DNA of 49,083 bases from Desulfotruncus alcoholivorax DSM 16058 (GTDB taxonomy: Bacteria; Bacillota; Desulfotomaculia; Desulfotomaculales; Desulfallaceae): contig NZ_AUMW01000028.1 in assembly GCF_000430885.1 (NCBI RefSeq), positions 1 to 49,083 on the forward strand. Reading direction: 5' to 3'. Shown here piece after piece: positions 40,838 to 48,921 of the stretch; within the stretch, counting starts at the first letter, position 1, and each line of letters begins with the position of its first letter. The notes beneath the pieces are model-generated. The model saw only the letters and a list, made by a program, of their open reading frames with translations. It was not told the origin of the DNA and made no database searches. Made by a program: the position numbers and the translations under genes.

Positions 40838-42577
40838 CTACATCAGGCCCAGCTGATGCATTTTATAATATAAAGTGCTGCGGGGTATCCCCAACATACG
40901 GGCCGCCTGCGAGCGGTTGCCATTGGTTTGTTTTAGCGCGCGGCTAATTATATCCCGCTCAGTTTGCTCGGTTACCGACACCAATCCCGCCTGGTAAGGC
41001 AGTTTATGCTTGGAGCTCTGTTTCAGAGCAGCCGGAATACATTCCGCGGTGATAACCTCACCGTCGGCCATAATTACCATCCGCTCAATGGAGTTTTTCA
41101 TTTCCCGCACATTCCCGGGCCAGGGATATGCCAGTAGCGCTGCCATCGCTTCCGGATCCAGCCTGGTTATGCGCTTACCGTATAACTGGCTGTACTCCCG
41201 AATAAACTGGTAAACCAATTCAGGAATATCCTCGCGCCTCTCCCTTAAAGGTGGTACTTCCAAAGATACCACATTTAAACGGTAATATAAATCCTCCCTA
41301 AAAAGCCCATTTGTAAGCATTTCTTCCAAATTGCGATTGGTCGCGGCAACAATCCGCACATCTACCCTAATAGGGGCAGCCCCCCCCACCCTGCGGAAAA
41401 CCTGGTCCTGCAGTACTCTTAGCAGCTTAACCTGCAAACCAGTCGGGAGCTCTGCCACTTCATCCAGGAACAGCGTACCGCCATTGGCATTTTCAAAAAA
41501 ACCGGCTTTTCCATGCCTGCTGGCACCGGTAAATGCCCCGGCCTCGTAGCCGAATACCTCACTCTCAAATAATGTTGGCGGTATGGCGGCACAGTTGACC
41601 ACCACAAAAGGCTTGTCCGCACGGTTGCTGGCCTCGTGAATGGCCCTGGCAAACAACTCTTTGCCTGTACCGCTCTCGCCCCTAATAAGCACTGCCGCGT
41701 GAGTTACAGCAACTTTCTTGGCAATACTAATCAGTTCTTTTAATTTATGATGGTGCCCTTTGATCCGGGCAAAGGGGTTGTGGCCACCGGTAATTCTTTT
41801 AATTTCCTTTTGCAATTTATGTACCTGGCTGCTGGCCTGGCTGAGTTTTTGGTTTAGCTCGACCACTTCGGTAATATCGCGCTCCGAGGATACACCGCCA
41901 ACCACCTGGTCGCCAACTTTGACCGGATTGGCACTGATTAATACATGCGTACCGGCACAAGGCTGGTGATACATCGCACGTACTCCCTGACGCTCTTTAA
42001 ATACCTTGGTCACCATTAAATTGGAAAAATATTCTCCAATATTATTGCCGACAATTTTTTCAGCACTTATATCATATAAGGCTTCCGCCCGGTGATTCCA
42101 ATGAGTAACCACATCTTGGTCATTAATTATGGTTATAGCTTCTTCAACGGTATTCAATACAGCTTCCAGCCTGGCATGGGTTATTCTATAACGGTCAATC
42201 AACTCGGCAAGCAGCACGTCCAAAAGTAAAATGCCCAGCACTTTATTTTTTTCATCAATGGCAATTAACGAATAAACCCGTAAATCATTCATATAAGTAA
42301 AAATATCTTCTTTTAAGGATTTTTTATCAATGATCAAAAAATCCTTGCTCATAATTTCACTGATGCTTGCATTGGGGTCAATATCAACATTAAACAGCTT
42401 TTGCCGGTCGATAACGCCAACAATCTCTTTTTTTTTAACTATTACCAAAAAAGACGGCCCGGTAACTTGTTTTTTTTCCAGGATAACTCTCCCTTGGCCG
42501 GCTGAAATATCCGGAGCGACTTCCACAAAATTGCGGCACAGCATATCAGCTACAGTCAAAAAACCAGTTTGACTCAT
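40838..42577 (-). CDS. Sigma-54-dependent activator with CBS and PAS domains
   Basis: A 579-residue regulator: a CBS pair (about 8-125), a PAS domain (about 133-240), the AAA+ sigma-54 interaction domain (Walker A GESGTGKE at 300-307, GAFTGA at 347-352) and a Fis-type HTH at the C-terminus ([24 protein letters not shown]). It activates sigma-54 promoters by ATP hydrolysis. CBS domains often sense nucleotides and PAS senses ligand or redox. ATG 42577 follows GGGGGAT; the frame is open to 42607. The adjacent sigma-54 promoter and dehydrogenase operon are the likely target. Confidence 0.95.
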   Translation of the reverse strand: MSQTGFLTVADMLCRNFVEVAPDISAGQGRVILEKKQVTGPSFLVIVKKKEIVGVIDRQKLFNVDIDPNASISEIMSKDFLIIDKKSLKEDIFTYMNDLRVYSLIAIDEKNKVLGILLLDVLLAELIDRYRITHARLEAVLNTVEEAITIINDQDVVTHWNHRAEALYDISAEKIVGNNIGEYFSNLMVTKVFKERQGVRAMYHQPCAGTHVLISANPVKVGDQVVGGVSSERDITEVVELNQKLSQASSQVHKLQKEIKRITGGHNPFARIKGHHHKLKELISIAKKVAVTHAAVLIRGESGTGKELFARAIHEASNRADKPFVVVNCAAIPPTLFESEVFGYEAGAFTGASRHGKAGFFENANGGTLFLDEVAELPTGLQVKLLRVLQDQVFRRVGGAAPIRVDVRIVAATNRNLEEMLTNGLFREDLYYRLNVVSLEVPPLRERREDIPELVYQFIREYSQLYGKRITRLDPEAMAALLAYPWPGNVREMKNSIERMVIMADGEVITAECIPAALKQSSKHKLPYQAGLVSVTEQTERDIISRALKQTNGNRSQAARMLGIPRSTLYYKMHQLGLM

Positions 42578-42607
42578 ATTATCCCCCACGTTCCAGCTTT
42601 CAGCCAT

Positions 42608-42788
42608 TTAATTGCTTATTTAATTATACCAGAAATTATTTTTTTAAGCATTGGGGCTAAAAACCAACTGCGCAGGGGTAGGCTTGCTTTCCTCAGCGCA
42701 TTGCGGTAGTATAGTATGCAGACCGGTTCTACCTGTTTTAATTGATACAATTACCATCATTGAGGGAACAATTTATTAAGAGAACATA
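42608..42788. other. Intergenic region upstream of the activator and exporter genes
   Basis: It should hold the promoter of the activator gene on the minus strand and that of the exporter leader on the plus strand. A TATAGT box lies at about 42711-42716 on the plus strand, but I see no convincing -35 at 17 bases. Confidence 0.4.
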
Positions 42789-42830
42789 GTGAACAATCAT
42801 CCATCTGGGGGAGTAAACCCGGGTGGTTGA
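42789..42830 (+). CDS. Possible leader peptide of the exporter gene
   Basis: A 13-residue frame from GTG 42789 (MNNHPSGGVNPGG), stopping at TGA 42830. It lies exactly across the hairpin at 42795-42832. The ribosome site is weak (AAGAGA). It is probably a leader peptide, if translated at all. Confidence 0.4.
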   Translation: MNNHPSGGVNPGG

Positions 42831-42838
42831 TTTATTTT
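42795..42838 (+). terminator. Terminator-like hairpin (possible attenuator) before the exporter gene
   Basis: AATCATCCATCTGGG (42795-42809) pairs with CCCGGGTGGTTGATT (42818-42832), with one mismatch and two wobbles, followed by TTTATTTT. It lies 97 bases before the exporter start in the same direction. Confidence 0.55.
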
Positions 42839-42934
42839 AACAGCTTGTTCCAATCTGTCTGCAAATACTCAATTTGACACAATTAAATAACTAACTACAG
42901 CTACATTATTGTCAAGGAGAGATTAAAATTTTAC

Positions 42935-44155
42935 ATGAATAATTATACTGGCGATTTCACCGGTTCTGCACCTTCACTATCACAATCACGCCGATTGTGG
43001 ATGGCTATCGTATTGGGTGCATTGTCTGCTTTTGGGCCGCTATCTATCGACATGTATTTACCTTCCCTGCCTTCTTTGGCCAAGGACCTGTCCGCCGGCG
43101 CATCGCTGACCCAGCTCAGCCTGACAGCTTGCCTGCTGGGGATTGCATTGGGCCAAGTACTTGCCGGTTCACAAAGCGACGTGCGCGGTCGACGTATCCC
43201 CTTAATGGTTGGACTGATTACCTTTTTTGTTTCATCACTGCTCTGTGCCATTAGCCCTTCCATCTGGAGATTGATTTTACTGAGATTTATCCAGGGTTTG
43301 GCAGGCTCCGCAGGGATTGTAATTTCCCGCGCCATCGTTAGAGATCTATACTCCGGCACAGAGATGACTAAATTTTTTGCCCTGTTAATGTTAGTCAATG
43401 GTGTGGGTCCAATCCTTGCGCCGATTATAGGCGGACAGCTATTACAACTCACCACTTGGCGAGGTGTTTTTATCGTATTGAGTATAGTCGGTATAGTCAT
43501 GCTCCTGGCAGTGCTATTCGGCTTACCTGAAACATTACCTGTGCAGCTCCGCTCTAAGGCCGGCATCACCAACACTTTATCCACCTATCGTAGCCTGGTT
43601 AGTGACCCCGTTTTTATGGGCTATGCTCTGCCCCAAGGCCTTGTAGTTGCTGCCATGTTTGCCTATATTTCCGGTTCGCCCTTTGTTATTCAAGACATCT
43701 TCGGTGCCTCCCCGCAGCTGTTTAGCATCTTCTTTGCCATCAACGGCCTCGGCATCATCATCGCCGGCCAAATTACCGGTAGACTGGCCGGCCGAATTAG
43801 TGTCGCCAAATTATTCGTCATTGGTCTAGGTATGGCTTCAATTGGCAGCGTTAGCCTACTGATCATGATTCTTATAGGAGCAGGACTCTCCGGTATCCTG
43901 CCCACCTTGTTTGTAGTTGTGTCCAGCGTTGGGATCGTAGGCACCGCAGGTTCTTCACTGGCTATGGAAAATTATGGCCACTCGGCAGGTAGTGCCGCGG
44001 CACTGCTTGGTTTGCTTTCGTTCATCTTTGGAGCATTTGTGGCCCCACTCGTAGGTCTTGGCGGTAGAAGCACAGCGGTACCGATGGGAGTGGTCATCGC
44101 AGTTGCCGACGTTGGCTCGCTTGTCTTTTACGCCGTCCTTAAACGGTATAGATAA
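42935..44155 (+). CDS. Bcr/CflA-family MFS drug exporter
   Basis: A 406-residue major-facilitator protein with 12 predicted helices. The first loop carries the Bcr/CflA signature SIDMYLPSLPSLAKDL and the RGRR motif after TM2 (QSDVRGRRIPLM). The TM5 region (RAIVRDLYSG) matches drug:H+ antiporters of this family. It exports bicyclomycin, chloramphenicol or similar compounds by proton antiport. The AAGGAGAG site is about 15 bases before ATG 42935, an unusually long spacer. A possible attenuator is upstream. Confidence 0.9.
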   Translation: MNNYTGDFTGSAPSLSQSRRLWMAIVLGALSAFGPLSIDMYLPSLPSLAKDLSAGASLTQLSLTACLLGIALGQVLAGSQSDVRGRRIPLMVGLITFFVSSLLCAISPSIWRLILLRFIQGLAGSAGIVISRAIVRDLYSGTEMTKFFALLMLVNGVGPILAPIIGGQLLQLTTWRGVFIVLSIVGIVMLLAVLFGLPETLPVQLRSKAGITNTLSTYRSLVSDPVFMGYALPQGLVVAAMFAYISGSPFVIQDIFGASPQLFSIFFAINGLGIIIAGQITGRLAGRISVAKLFVIGLGMASIGSVSLLIMILIGAGLSGILPTLFVVVSSVGIVGTAGSSLAMENYGHSAGSAAALLGLLSFIFGAFVAPLVGLGGRSTAVPMGVVIAVADVGSLVFYAVLKRYR

Positions 44156-44265
44156 TTAAGTTTTTATTTTCTTGAGCAATATTTCAAGATTTTTAAAAGC
44201 GCACAAATAACCGGTTTATACCACAGCAATATTCTGTACTGGCAGACATGCCGGGTGAACACAAA

Positions 44266-44289
44266 ATAAAGACCCCTTGGGGTCTTTAT
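44266..44289. terminator. Bidirectional terminator between the exporter and histidine kinase genes
   Basis: Palindrome ATAAAGACCCC / GGGGTCTTTAT with a TT centre, flanked by A- and T-rich sequence. The two genes converge here. Confidence 0.8.
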
Positions 44290-44358
44290 AGCGTTTAATT
44301 GTTATCATTTAACTATTATCATTCAGCTTTTTATCTTATAATTTTACCGAATTCCTGT

Positions 44359-44399
44359 TAACCGCCATGATGTTCCAACGCAAACCACCAATGAAAATC
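44359..44399. repeat. Diverged repeat shared with 17409-17447
   Basis: TAACCGCCATGATGTT, then GCAAACCACCAATGAAAAT. Confidence 0.5.
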
Positions 44400-44482
44400 G
44401 GTAGAACAACAACTTCCATTATCTATAACCCAGTCTTTTGCAGGTTTCAAGCAGCAAAGTGGTATCCAAGTTGATTTACATA

Positions 44483-45760
44483 CTAACTTATACCAACCGG
44501 CATATCTATGCATACTGCAGTTCCCTTGCCTCCGTTGCTGCGAAGTTTTATTTTGCCGCCATGAGACTCAACTATCCTTTCACATACCGTTAGCCCCAGA
44601 CCAACTCCACTGGACTTGTTGCTGACAAAAGGATCAAATATGGTTTCTTTAATTTTGGCGTCTACACCAATGCCGTTATCTTCCAAAATAACGTAAACCC
44701 GCCCCTGATTTTCAGTAGTGATTATGCGCAACCTGCCCCCGCCCGGCATGGCGTCAAGCGCATTTTCAATGACATTTCCAAATACAGTATGCATTTTTTC
44801 CCGGTCTACATATACTTTGGGCAACGAAGAATAATCTTTGATAATCACAACATCAGGGTCCATTATCGGCCCCAGCGTTTTAATGACCTCATCCATTAGA
44901 TCATTGATATCAACCCATTCCCGTCGCAAATGCAAGTCACCTGAAAGGTTCAATAAAATCTGCACCGTCTTTTCCATTCTTTTAATAGAACAGTCCATCT
45001 GTTCAAGGTCCTGCTGGGCCATAACCCCCGAGGTAAAATTTCTGGCCAGCGAATAAAAGGACATTTTTAAACCTGATAGAGGGTTTCTTAATTCCTTGGC
45101 CATTACCGAAGAAACTGATCCCAATAACTGCATTTGCCGGTCATCGCTACCGCCTCTTAATTTAGCCGTATTATTATCCTTGGCCTTACGGCCGTTGCCT
45201 GAAACAGCCAAACCATCAAGCTGCCAGCTAATCTTTTTAATTTTAATATTTCTAATTGCGGGAGAAAGCAAATTAGCAACAATTTCCAGTATTTGCATAT
45301 CTTTATCGCTAAAATCCCCATCCTCCGGCTTGCGTCCAAGATGAATGCTGCCTAAAATCTGGTGTCCATCCCGAATTGGAGCCCCAGCGGTATACAATAT
45401 ACCCATTGGCTCGAGAACCTGAACGTAAAAAGGATGTTTCTTGATTTGTTCCAATGTAAAAACTTGGGAGGACCTCCATGGTCTTCCAGTGCCCTTTATT
45501 TTTTTCAGCAAGTAATTTGTCCCCGCCCGGTTGCTCAAATTTGTCAAAGCACTGTCTTCAACGCCTACTCCTGCTTTTAGGTTAAACCTGCTCTTTTCAT
45601 TAATATACAAAGATCCTATTTCATAAGTTAATATTCCTGACAGGTAGGCGTGTATCGTTTCAAACATATTCCTTAATGGTAAGCTTGACGTTATAACCCT
45701 GCTGATCTCCAGCAGGGTAGACAGCTCCCCGGGTGAAAGTCCGGCATTTTTTCCAGACAA
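44483..45760 (-). CDS. GAF-domain histidine kinase-like protein lacking the phospho-acceptor His
   Basis: A 425-residue protein: an N-terminal GAF-type domain (about 15-170), a dimerisation/phospho-acceptor region (about 210-275) and a HATPase_c domain (about 320-425). The ATPase boxes are intact: N box NVIENALDAM, G1 DNGIG, F box FDPF and G2 GVGLGLTV. In the DHp helix, where the family has HELRNPL, this protein has AKELRNPL: the His is Lys222 (codon AAG at 45097-45095). So it probably cannot autophosphorylate in the usual way. TTG 45760 follows GAGGGTGG at 5 bases; the frame is open to 45835, and the start is uncertain. No response regulator is adjacent. Confidence 0.85.
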   Translation of the reverse strand: MSGKNAGLSPGELSTLLEISRVITSSLPLRNMFETIHAYLSGILTYEIGSLYINEKSRFNLKAGVGVEDSALTNLSNRAGTNYLLKKIKGTGRPWRSSQVFTLEQIKKHPFYVQVLEPMGILYTAGAPIRDGHQILGSIHLGRKPEDGDFSDKDMQILEIVANLLSPAIRNIKIKKISWQLDGLAVSGNGRKAKDNNTAKLRGGSDDRQMQLLGSVSSVMAKELRNPLSGLKMSFYSLARNFTSGVMAQQDLEQMDCSIKRMEKTVQILLNLSGDLHLRREWVDINDLMDEVIKTLGPIMDPDVVIIKDYSSLPKVYVDREKMHTVFGNVIENALDAMPGGGRLRIITTENQGRVYVILEDNGIGVDAKIKETIFDPFVSNKSSGVGLGLTVCERIVESHGGKIKLRSNGGKGTAVCIDMPVGIS

Positions 45761-45917
45761 CTTAACCACCCTCACCACGCAATAGTATGCAGTTTTAACT
45801 TTATCATTGCATTTCACATGGAGAGGTGTCAACAAAACGTCAGCGAACGGTCACATACTTACCCCTTTTGGCTTTTAGCAAGAATAAAACGCTGGGAGCC
45901 ACCGGACCTCCCGCAGA

Positions 45918-47099
45918 TTATTTCATCATTTGCTGGTGCCGCGCTAGCGTCTTGGGGGGCTGGCCGGCTGAAATCAGGTTTTTTTGTCTACGTACGGATT
46001 CCACCAACATTAGCCTGAATATTTTAACCACCATATCGGTATTAAGGTTGTTTTTACGGGCCTGTTCCTTTACCCGGCGCATAATTTCCGCCTCACGGGC
46101 TTGATCAAATACCTCACATGTACCCTTTTTAAAATCTGCTATCCGATCCACCAGCCTCTGGCGCATAGTAAACAAGTACAATATTTCATCATCAACAAGG
46201 TCAATTTTTTCCCTTAATTGATGTATATTGGAATAGCCTGATTCCTTATCCTTACCCTGTTGATAGTTTTCAAAACCCTCGCAGGCGGGGTAACACCCCA
46301 GAAATTTCATCCATAAGGTATTATCGTTAATGGCTTCTATTGCTTCTGCCACCACCGGGTCGTCCACTCGCCCGGCCAGGTCTATAAAGAAAATATAGTC
46401 TCCTAATTTGCTGCCCGCGGGCCTGGACTCAATGCGGGTAAGGTTAATGGCCCGCAAAGAAAATTCTCTCAATATCCGGGATAGCGCGCCGGGTTGATCA
46501 AGAACAGCCAGCGCCAGTGATGTCTTTGACGGGACGGTCAAATTCATCTTATCCTTGCTTATCACAAAAAACCTGGTAACGTTATCATTATTGCTTTGAA
46601 TGTCCGAACTTAATAATTCTAACTCGTAGGCCGCCGCCGCATTTTCAGAGCCAATAGCCGCCACGGCAGGCGGCCCATTGGCAACTGCCAGAGCTGCCGC
46701 CGCCGTACTGGCAGCCTCCACCAGCTGCGCGCCGGGCAAATGCTCGGCAATAAATCTTCTACACTGGGCCAGCGCCTGGGGGTGAGAATAAACTTTTTCA
46801 ATCCCGTCCAGAACAGCTCCGGGTCGGGCCAAGAGGTGGTGGCGCACCGGAAGCAAAAGCTCGGCATTAACATATATGCCTTCGCAAGACAGTAATAAAT
46901 CCAGTGTTTCACCAACGGAACCTTCAGTTGAATTTTCCACCGGCACTACCCCCATATCCAATAAACCGTCCCCAATTTGTTGAAATACAGACGACAGGCT
47001 GTAGCAGCAAACCGGTTCGCACCCGTGCCCGGCTGCATAACGTAACGCCACTGTATGAGAGTAAGTTCCCTCTGGCCCAAGGTAACCAAGCTTAGTCAT
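45918..47099 (-). CDS. pheA: Prephenate dehydratase with ACT and C-terminal chorismate mutase domains
   Basis: A 393-residue bifunctional enzyme of phenylalanine synthesis. Residues 3-180 are prephenate dehydratase (LGYLGPEGTYSH, PVENSTEGSV, catalytic NVTRF at 173-177). Residues 190-270 are the ACT regulatory domain with ESRP (224-227) for phenylalanine binding. Residues 294-376 are an AroQ chorismate mutase with its active-site set in place (Arg296, Arg313, Lys324, Asp332, Arg335, Glu336, Ser368, Gln372). The order is PDT-ACT-CM, the reverse of Escherichia coli PheA (CM-PDT-ACT). It lies 14 bases downstream of aroF in one operon under T-box control. AAAGGGGGCG precedes ATG 47099. The last residues, near 45938-45960, overlap a diverged GCCGCG-type repeat. 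Confidence 0.95.
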   Translation of the reverse strand: MTKLGYLGPEGTYSHTVALRYAAGHGCEPVCCYSLSSVFQQIGDGLLDMGVVPVENSTEGSVGETLDLLLSCEGIYVNAELLLPVRHHLLARPGAVLDGIEKVYSHPQALAQCRRFIAEHLPGAQLVEAASTAAAALAVANGPPAVAAIGSENAAAAYELELLSSDIQSNNDNVTRFFVISKDKMNLTVPSKTSLALAVLDQPGALSRILREFSLRAINLTRIESRPAGSKLGDYIFFIDLAGRVDDPVVAEAIEAINDNTLWMKFLGCYPACEGFENYQQGKDKESGYSNIHQLREKIDLVDDEILYLFTMRQRLVDRIADFKKGTCEVFDQAREAEIMRRVKEQARKNNLNTDMVVKIFRLMLVESVRRQKNLISAGQPPKTLARHQQMMK

Positions 47100-47113
47100 A
47101 ATTAACGCCCCCT

Positions 47114-48127
47114 TTACAGCGTCCTGCCCACTGCAGCAGCCAGCGGCCGAAGTCCAGCCATTAGTGAATCAAACTCAACAGGGTGAAGTGACTGCGGCCC
47201 GTCACAGAGCGCCACCTGCGGGTCCGGGTGCACCTCGACAATAAGTCCGTCGGCACCGGCAGCCAGGGCTGCCCTGGACATAGGTCCCACCAGTTCCCGC
47301 TTGCCTGTTGCGTGGCTGGGGTCAACAATAACGGGCAAGTGCGTTAAAGTTTTAGCCAGAGCTACCGCACTTAGATCCAGCGTGTTCCTGGTGCTGTTTT
47401 CAAAAGTACGGATACCTCGTTCACAAAGTATTACATTTTCATTGCCCGAAGTAATTATATATTCAGCCGCCATCAGCCACTCCTCCACCGTCGCTGATAA
47501 TCCCCTTTTAAGCAGAACCGGCTTATTTACTTTCCCTGCCAATTGCAGCAGCCGGAAATTCTGCATATTCCTGGCGCCGATTTGAATCATATCGACGTAA
47601 TTGACCGCCATATTGAGACTTGCCTCGTCAATAACTTCGGTTACCGTGGCCAGGCCTGTTTCTTCCCCGGCCTCGGCCAAAAGACGCAGGCCCTCTTCCT
47701 CCAAGCCCTGGAAGCTATATGGTGATGTCCTGGGCTTGTAGGCCCCGCCACGCAGTATAGCGGCACCGGACTTGTAAACCGCCCGTGCAGCAGTAACCAG
47801 TTGATCTTTACTTTCTACCGCACAGGGTCCCGCTATAACGACCAGTCTCTGGCCACCGATCTCCAGGTGTCCTACCTTTATCACTGAATTTTCTTCTTTG
47901 TACTCCCGGCTAACCAGCTTGTAAGGTTTCATTACCCGCATCACTTTCTCTACTCCCGGCAGCGCTTCAATACTAGCCATCGCAACGGAACGTTTGTCTC
48001 CCACCGCGCCAATCACTATTCTTTTGACGCCTTTAATCATATGGGTCTGGAATCCTCTATTATGCAGCCATTCGTTGACCCTGTCAATTTGCTCCTGAGC
48101 AGAATTTAATTTCATCACTACAACCAT
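47114..48127 (-). CDS. aroF: 3-deoxy-7-phosphoheptulonate synthase (DAHP synthase)
   Basis: A 337-residue type I-beta enzyme: an N-terminal ferredoxin-like regulatory domain (1-70) and a TIM barrel with AGPCAVES, RGGAYKPRTSPYSFQG, LLKRG and DPSHATG. It condenses phosphoenolpyruvate and erythrose-4-phosphate, the first step of the shikimate pathway. The N-terminal domain is the known feedback site for aromatic amino acids in this type. ATG 48127 is chosen because GGAGGG lies 6 bases upstream; the frame is open back to 48208, through the T-box terminator. pheA follows, so the operon commits carbon to phenylalanine. Confidence 0.95.
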   Translation of the reverse strand: MVVVMKLNSAQEQIDRVNEWLHNRGFQTHMIKGVKRIVIGAVGDKRSVAMASIEALPGVEKVMRVMKPYKLVSREYKEENSVIKVGHLEIGGQRLVVIAGPCAVESKDQLVTAARAVYKSGAAILRGGAYKPRTSPYSFQGLEEEGLRLLAEAGEETGLATVTEVIDEASLNMAVNYVDMIQIGARNMQNFRLLQLAGKVNKPVLLKRGLSATVEEWLMAAEYIITSGNENVILCERGIRTFENSTRNTLDLSAVALAKTLTHLPVIVDPSHATGKRELVGPMSRAALAAGADGLIVEVHPDPQVALCDGPQSLHPVEFDSLMAGLRPLAAAVGRTL

Positions 48128-48141
48128 AACAATCCCTCCAT

Positions 48142-48192
48142 AAAATATAATAACCCGCCACTCATCCCTGGCAGGGACGAAAGTGACGGGTT
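48142..48192 (-). terminator. Terminator 2 of the T-box leader
   Basis: AACCCGTCAC..TCGTCCCTG and CAGGGATGAGTGGCGGGTT form a long stem (48192-48152), followed by ATTATATTTTA. It lies 15 bases before the aroF start codon. Confidence 0.85.
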
Positions 48193-48196
48193 GCTT

Positions 48197-48258
48197 CCGC
48201 GGTACCACCCTGTTTGACCCGACATAATATCGAGTCCGCTTGATCCAAGGTACGGGAA
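48197..48258 (-). promoter_or_regulatory. Second T-box half (stem III / antiterminator), no stem I
   Basis: It holds TTCCCGTAC (48258-48250), CGGGTCAA (48221-48214) and the T-box AGGGTGGTACCGCGG (48211-48197). The same elements in the same order and spacing occur at 48380-48317. No stem I with a specifier loop is seen between the two halves. Confidence 0.85.
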
Positions 48259-48280
48259 ATATTTACACCCCGGCAAACAC

Positions 48281-48308
48281 AAAAACCTCTCATCCCAGGG
48301 ACGAGAGG
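48281..48308 (-). terminator. Terminator 1 of the T-box leader
   Basis: CCTCTCGTCCC (48308-48298) and GGGATGAGAGG (48296-48286) pair around a single-base centre, so the hairpin opens to a small loop; TTTTT follows (48285-48281). Confidence 0.85.
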
Positions 48309-48560
48309 CTAAGCCACCGCGTTACCACCCCGGTTGACCCGCATTAAAATACGGGACCACCTCGGCTGAAAGTACGGGAATAATATTCCGATACCCCCTT
48401 CCTTGTAACGTGGGAAGAACACGTCCTGACCTACTTGCCCGGTGAGGGTTTCAGCCGGCTTCTCCGAGGAGAACTTCAGCCGGTCATGACCCGAGAATGC
48501 TTCCAGTCGACGACATTCTCTCCCTGGGGGCCTGTTTCCTGCCTACTTTTCCTCTTCATC
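48309..48560 (-). promoter_or_regulatory. T-box leader of aroF-pheA: stem I to first antiterminator
   Basis: It starts with the typical GATGAAGAGGAAAAGTAGG, then an AGGGAGAG bulge region and a CTGGAAG loop. The 3' side of stem I has CTGAAGTTCTCC, where TTC (48473-48471) would be a phenylalanine specifier codon. The first T-box GGGTGGTAACGCGG is at 48330-48317. Uncharged tRNA binding favours antitermination. The specifier assignment is inference, supported by the aroF-pheA genes. Confidence 0.9.
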
Positions 48561-48588
48561 AAATTTAAATAAACTATTGTTGTGCATT

Positions 48589-48617
48589 AATATAGCATGT
48601 TGCAAAAAAATTTGCAA
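48589..48617 (-). promoter_or_regulatory. Promoter of the T-box leader
   Basis: TTGCAA (48617-48612), a 17-base spacer and TATATT (48594-48589) on the minus strand. The transcript would start about 48582, giving a leader of about 455 bases before aroF. Confidence 0.7.
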
Positions 48618-48744
48618 GTTTAAAATATATGGGTATGGTAAAATAAACTGAATGAAGCTAACAAGCTCGACGATTTTCGGTTTCCTTGGAAAATTAATCA
48701 AAAAATTCACAAGATCAATGAATTTAATTCTGCAGGAGGTAACA

Positions 48745-48837
48745 ATGACAGATAGGTTCTTCCGCACTTTTGGTGCAAGGAAACCAAGCAACTCCTTCTT
48801 GGTCCATTATCACCTTTGTAGTTCGATATATTCCTAA
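48745..48837 (+). CDS. Possible 30-residue protein
   Basis: Frame from ATG 48745, with a strong AGGAGG five to seven bases upstream (48734-48739). The product MTDRFFRTFGARKPSNSF, then LVHYHLCSSIYS, has no recognised motif. It lies between the T-box promoter and the DruA-like gene. GGTTTCCTTG (48679-48688) upstream is complementary to CAAGGAAACC (48776-48785) inside it. It may be a real short gene or the remnant of one. Confidence 0.35.
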   Translation: MTDRFFRTFGARKPSNSFLVHYHLCSSIYS

Positions 48838-48921
48838 ATAGAGCAATTACCTATAGATTGCTAATGTATACTTAATAGGACAATGCTGGTCTTCTTAACG
48901 TTATTATGCTAAAATTCTTCC

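Larger units (their letters stand above)
44156..44482. other. Intergenic region with terminator and a repeat
   Basis: It holds the bidirectional terminator at 44266-44289 and the diverged repeat at 44359-44399. I see no gene. Confidence 0.6.

Noticed and set aside
48543-48791. Open frame of 82 codons on the minus strand
   Set aside because: It covers the promoter and start of the T-box leader and has no ribosome site.
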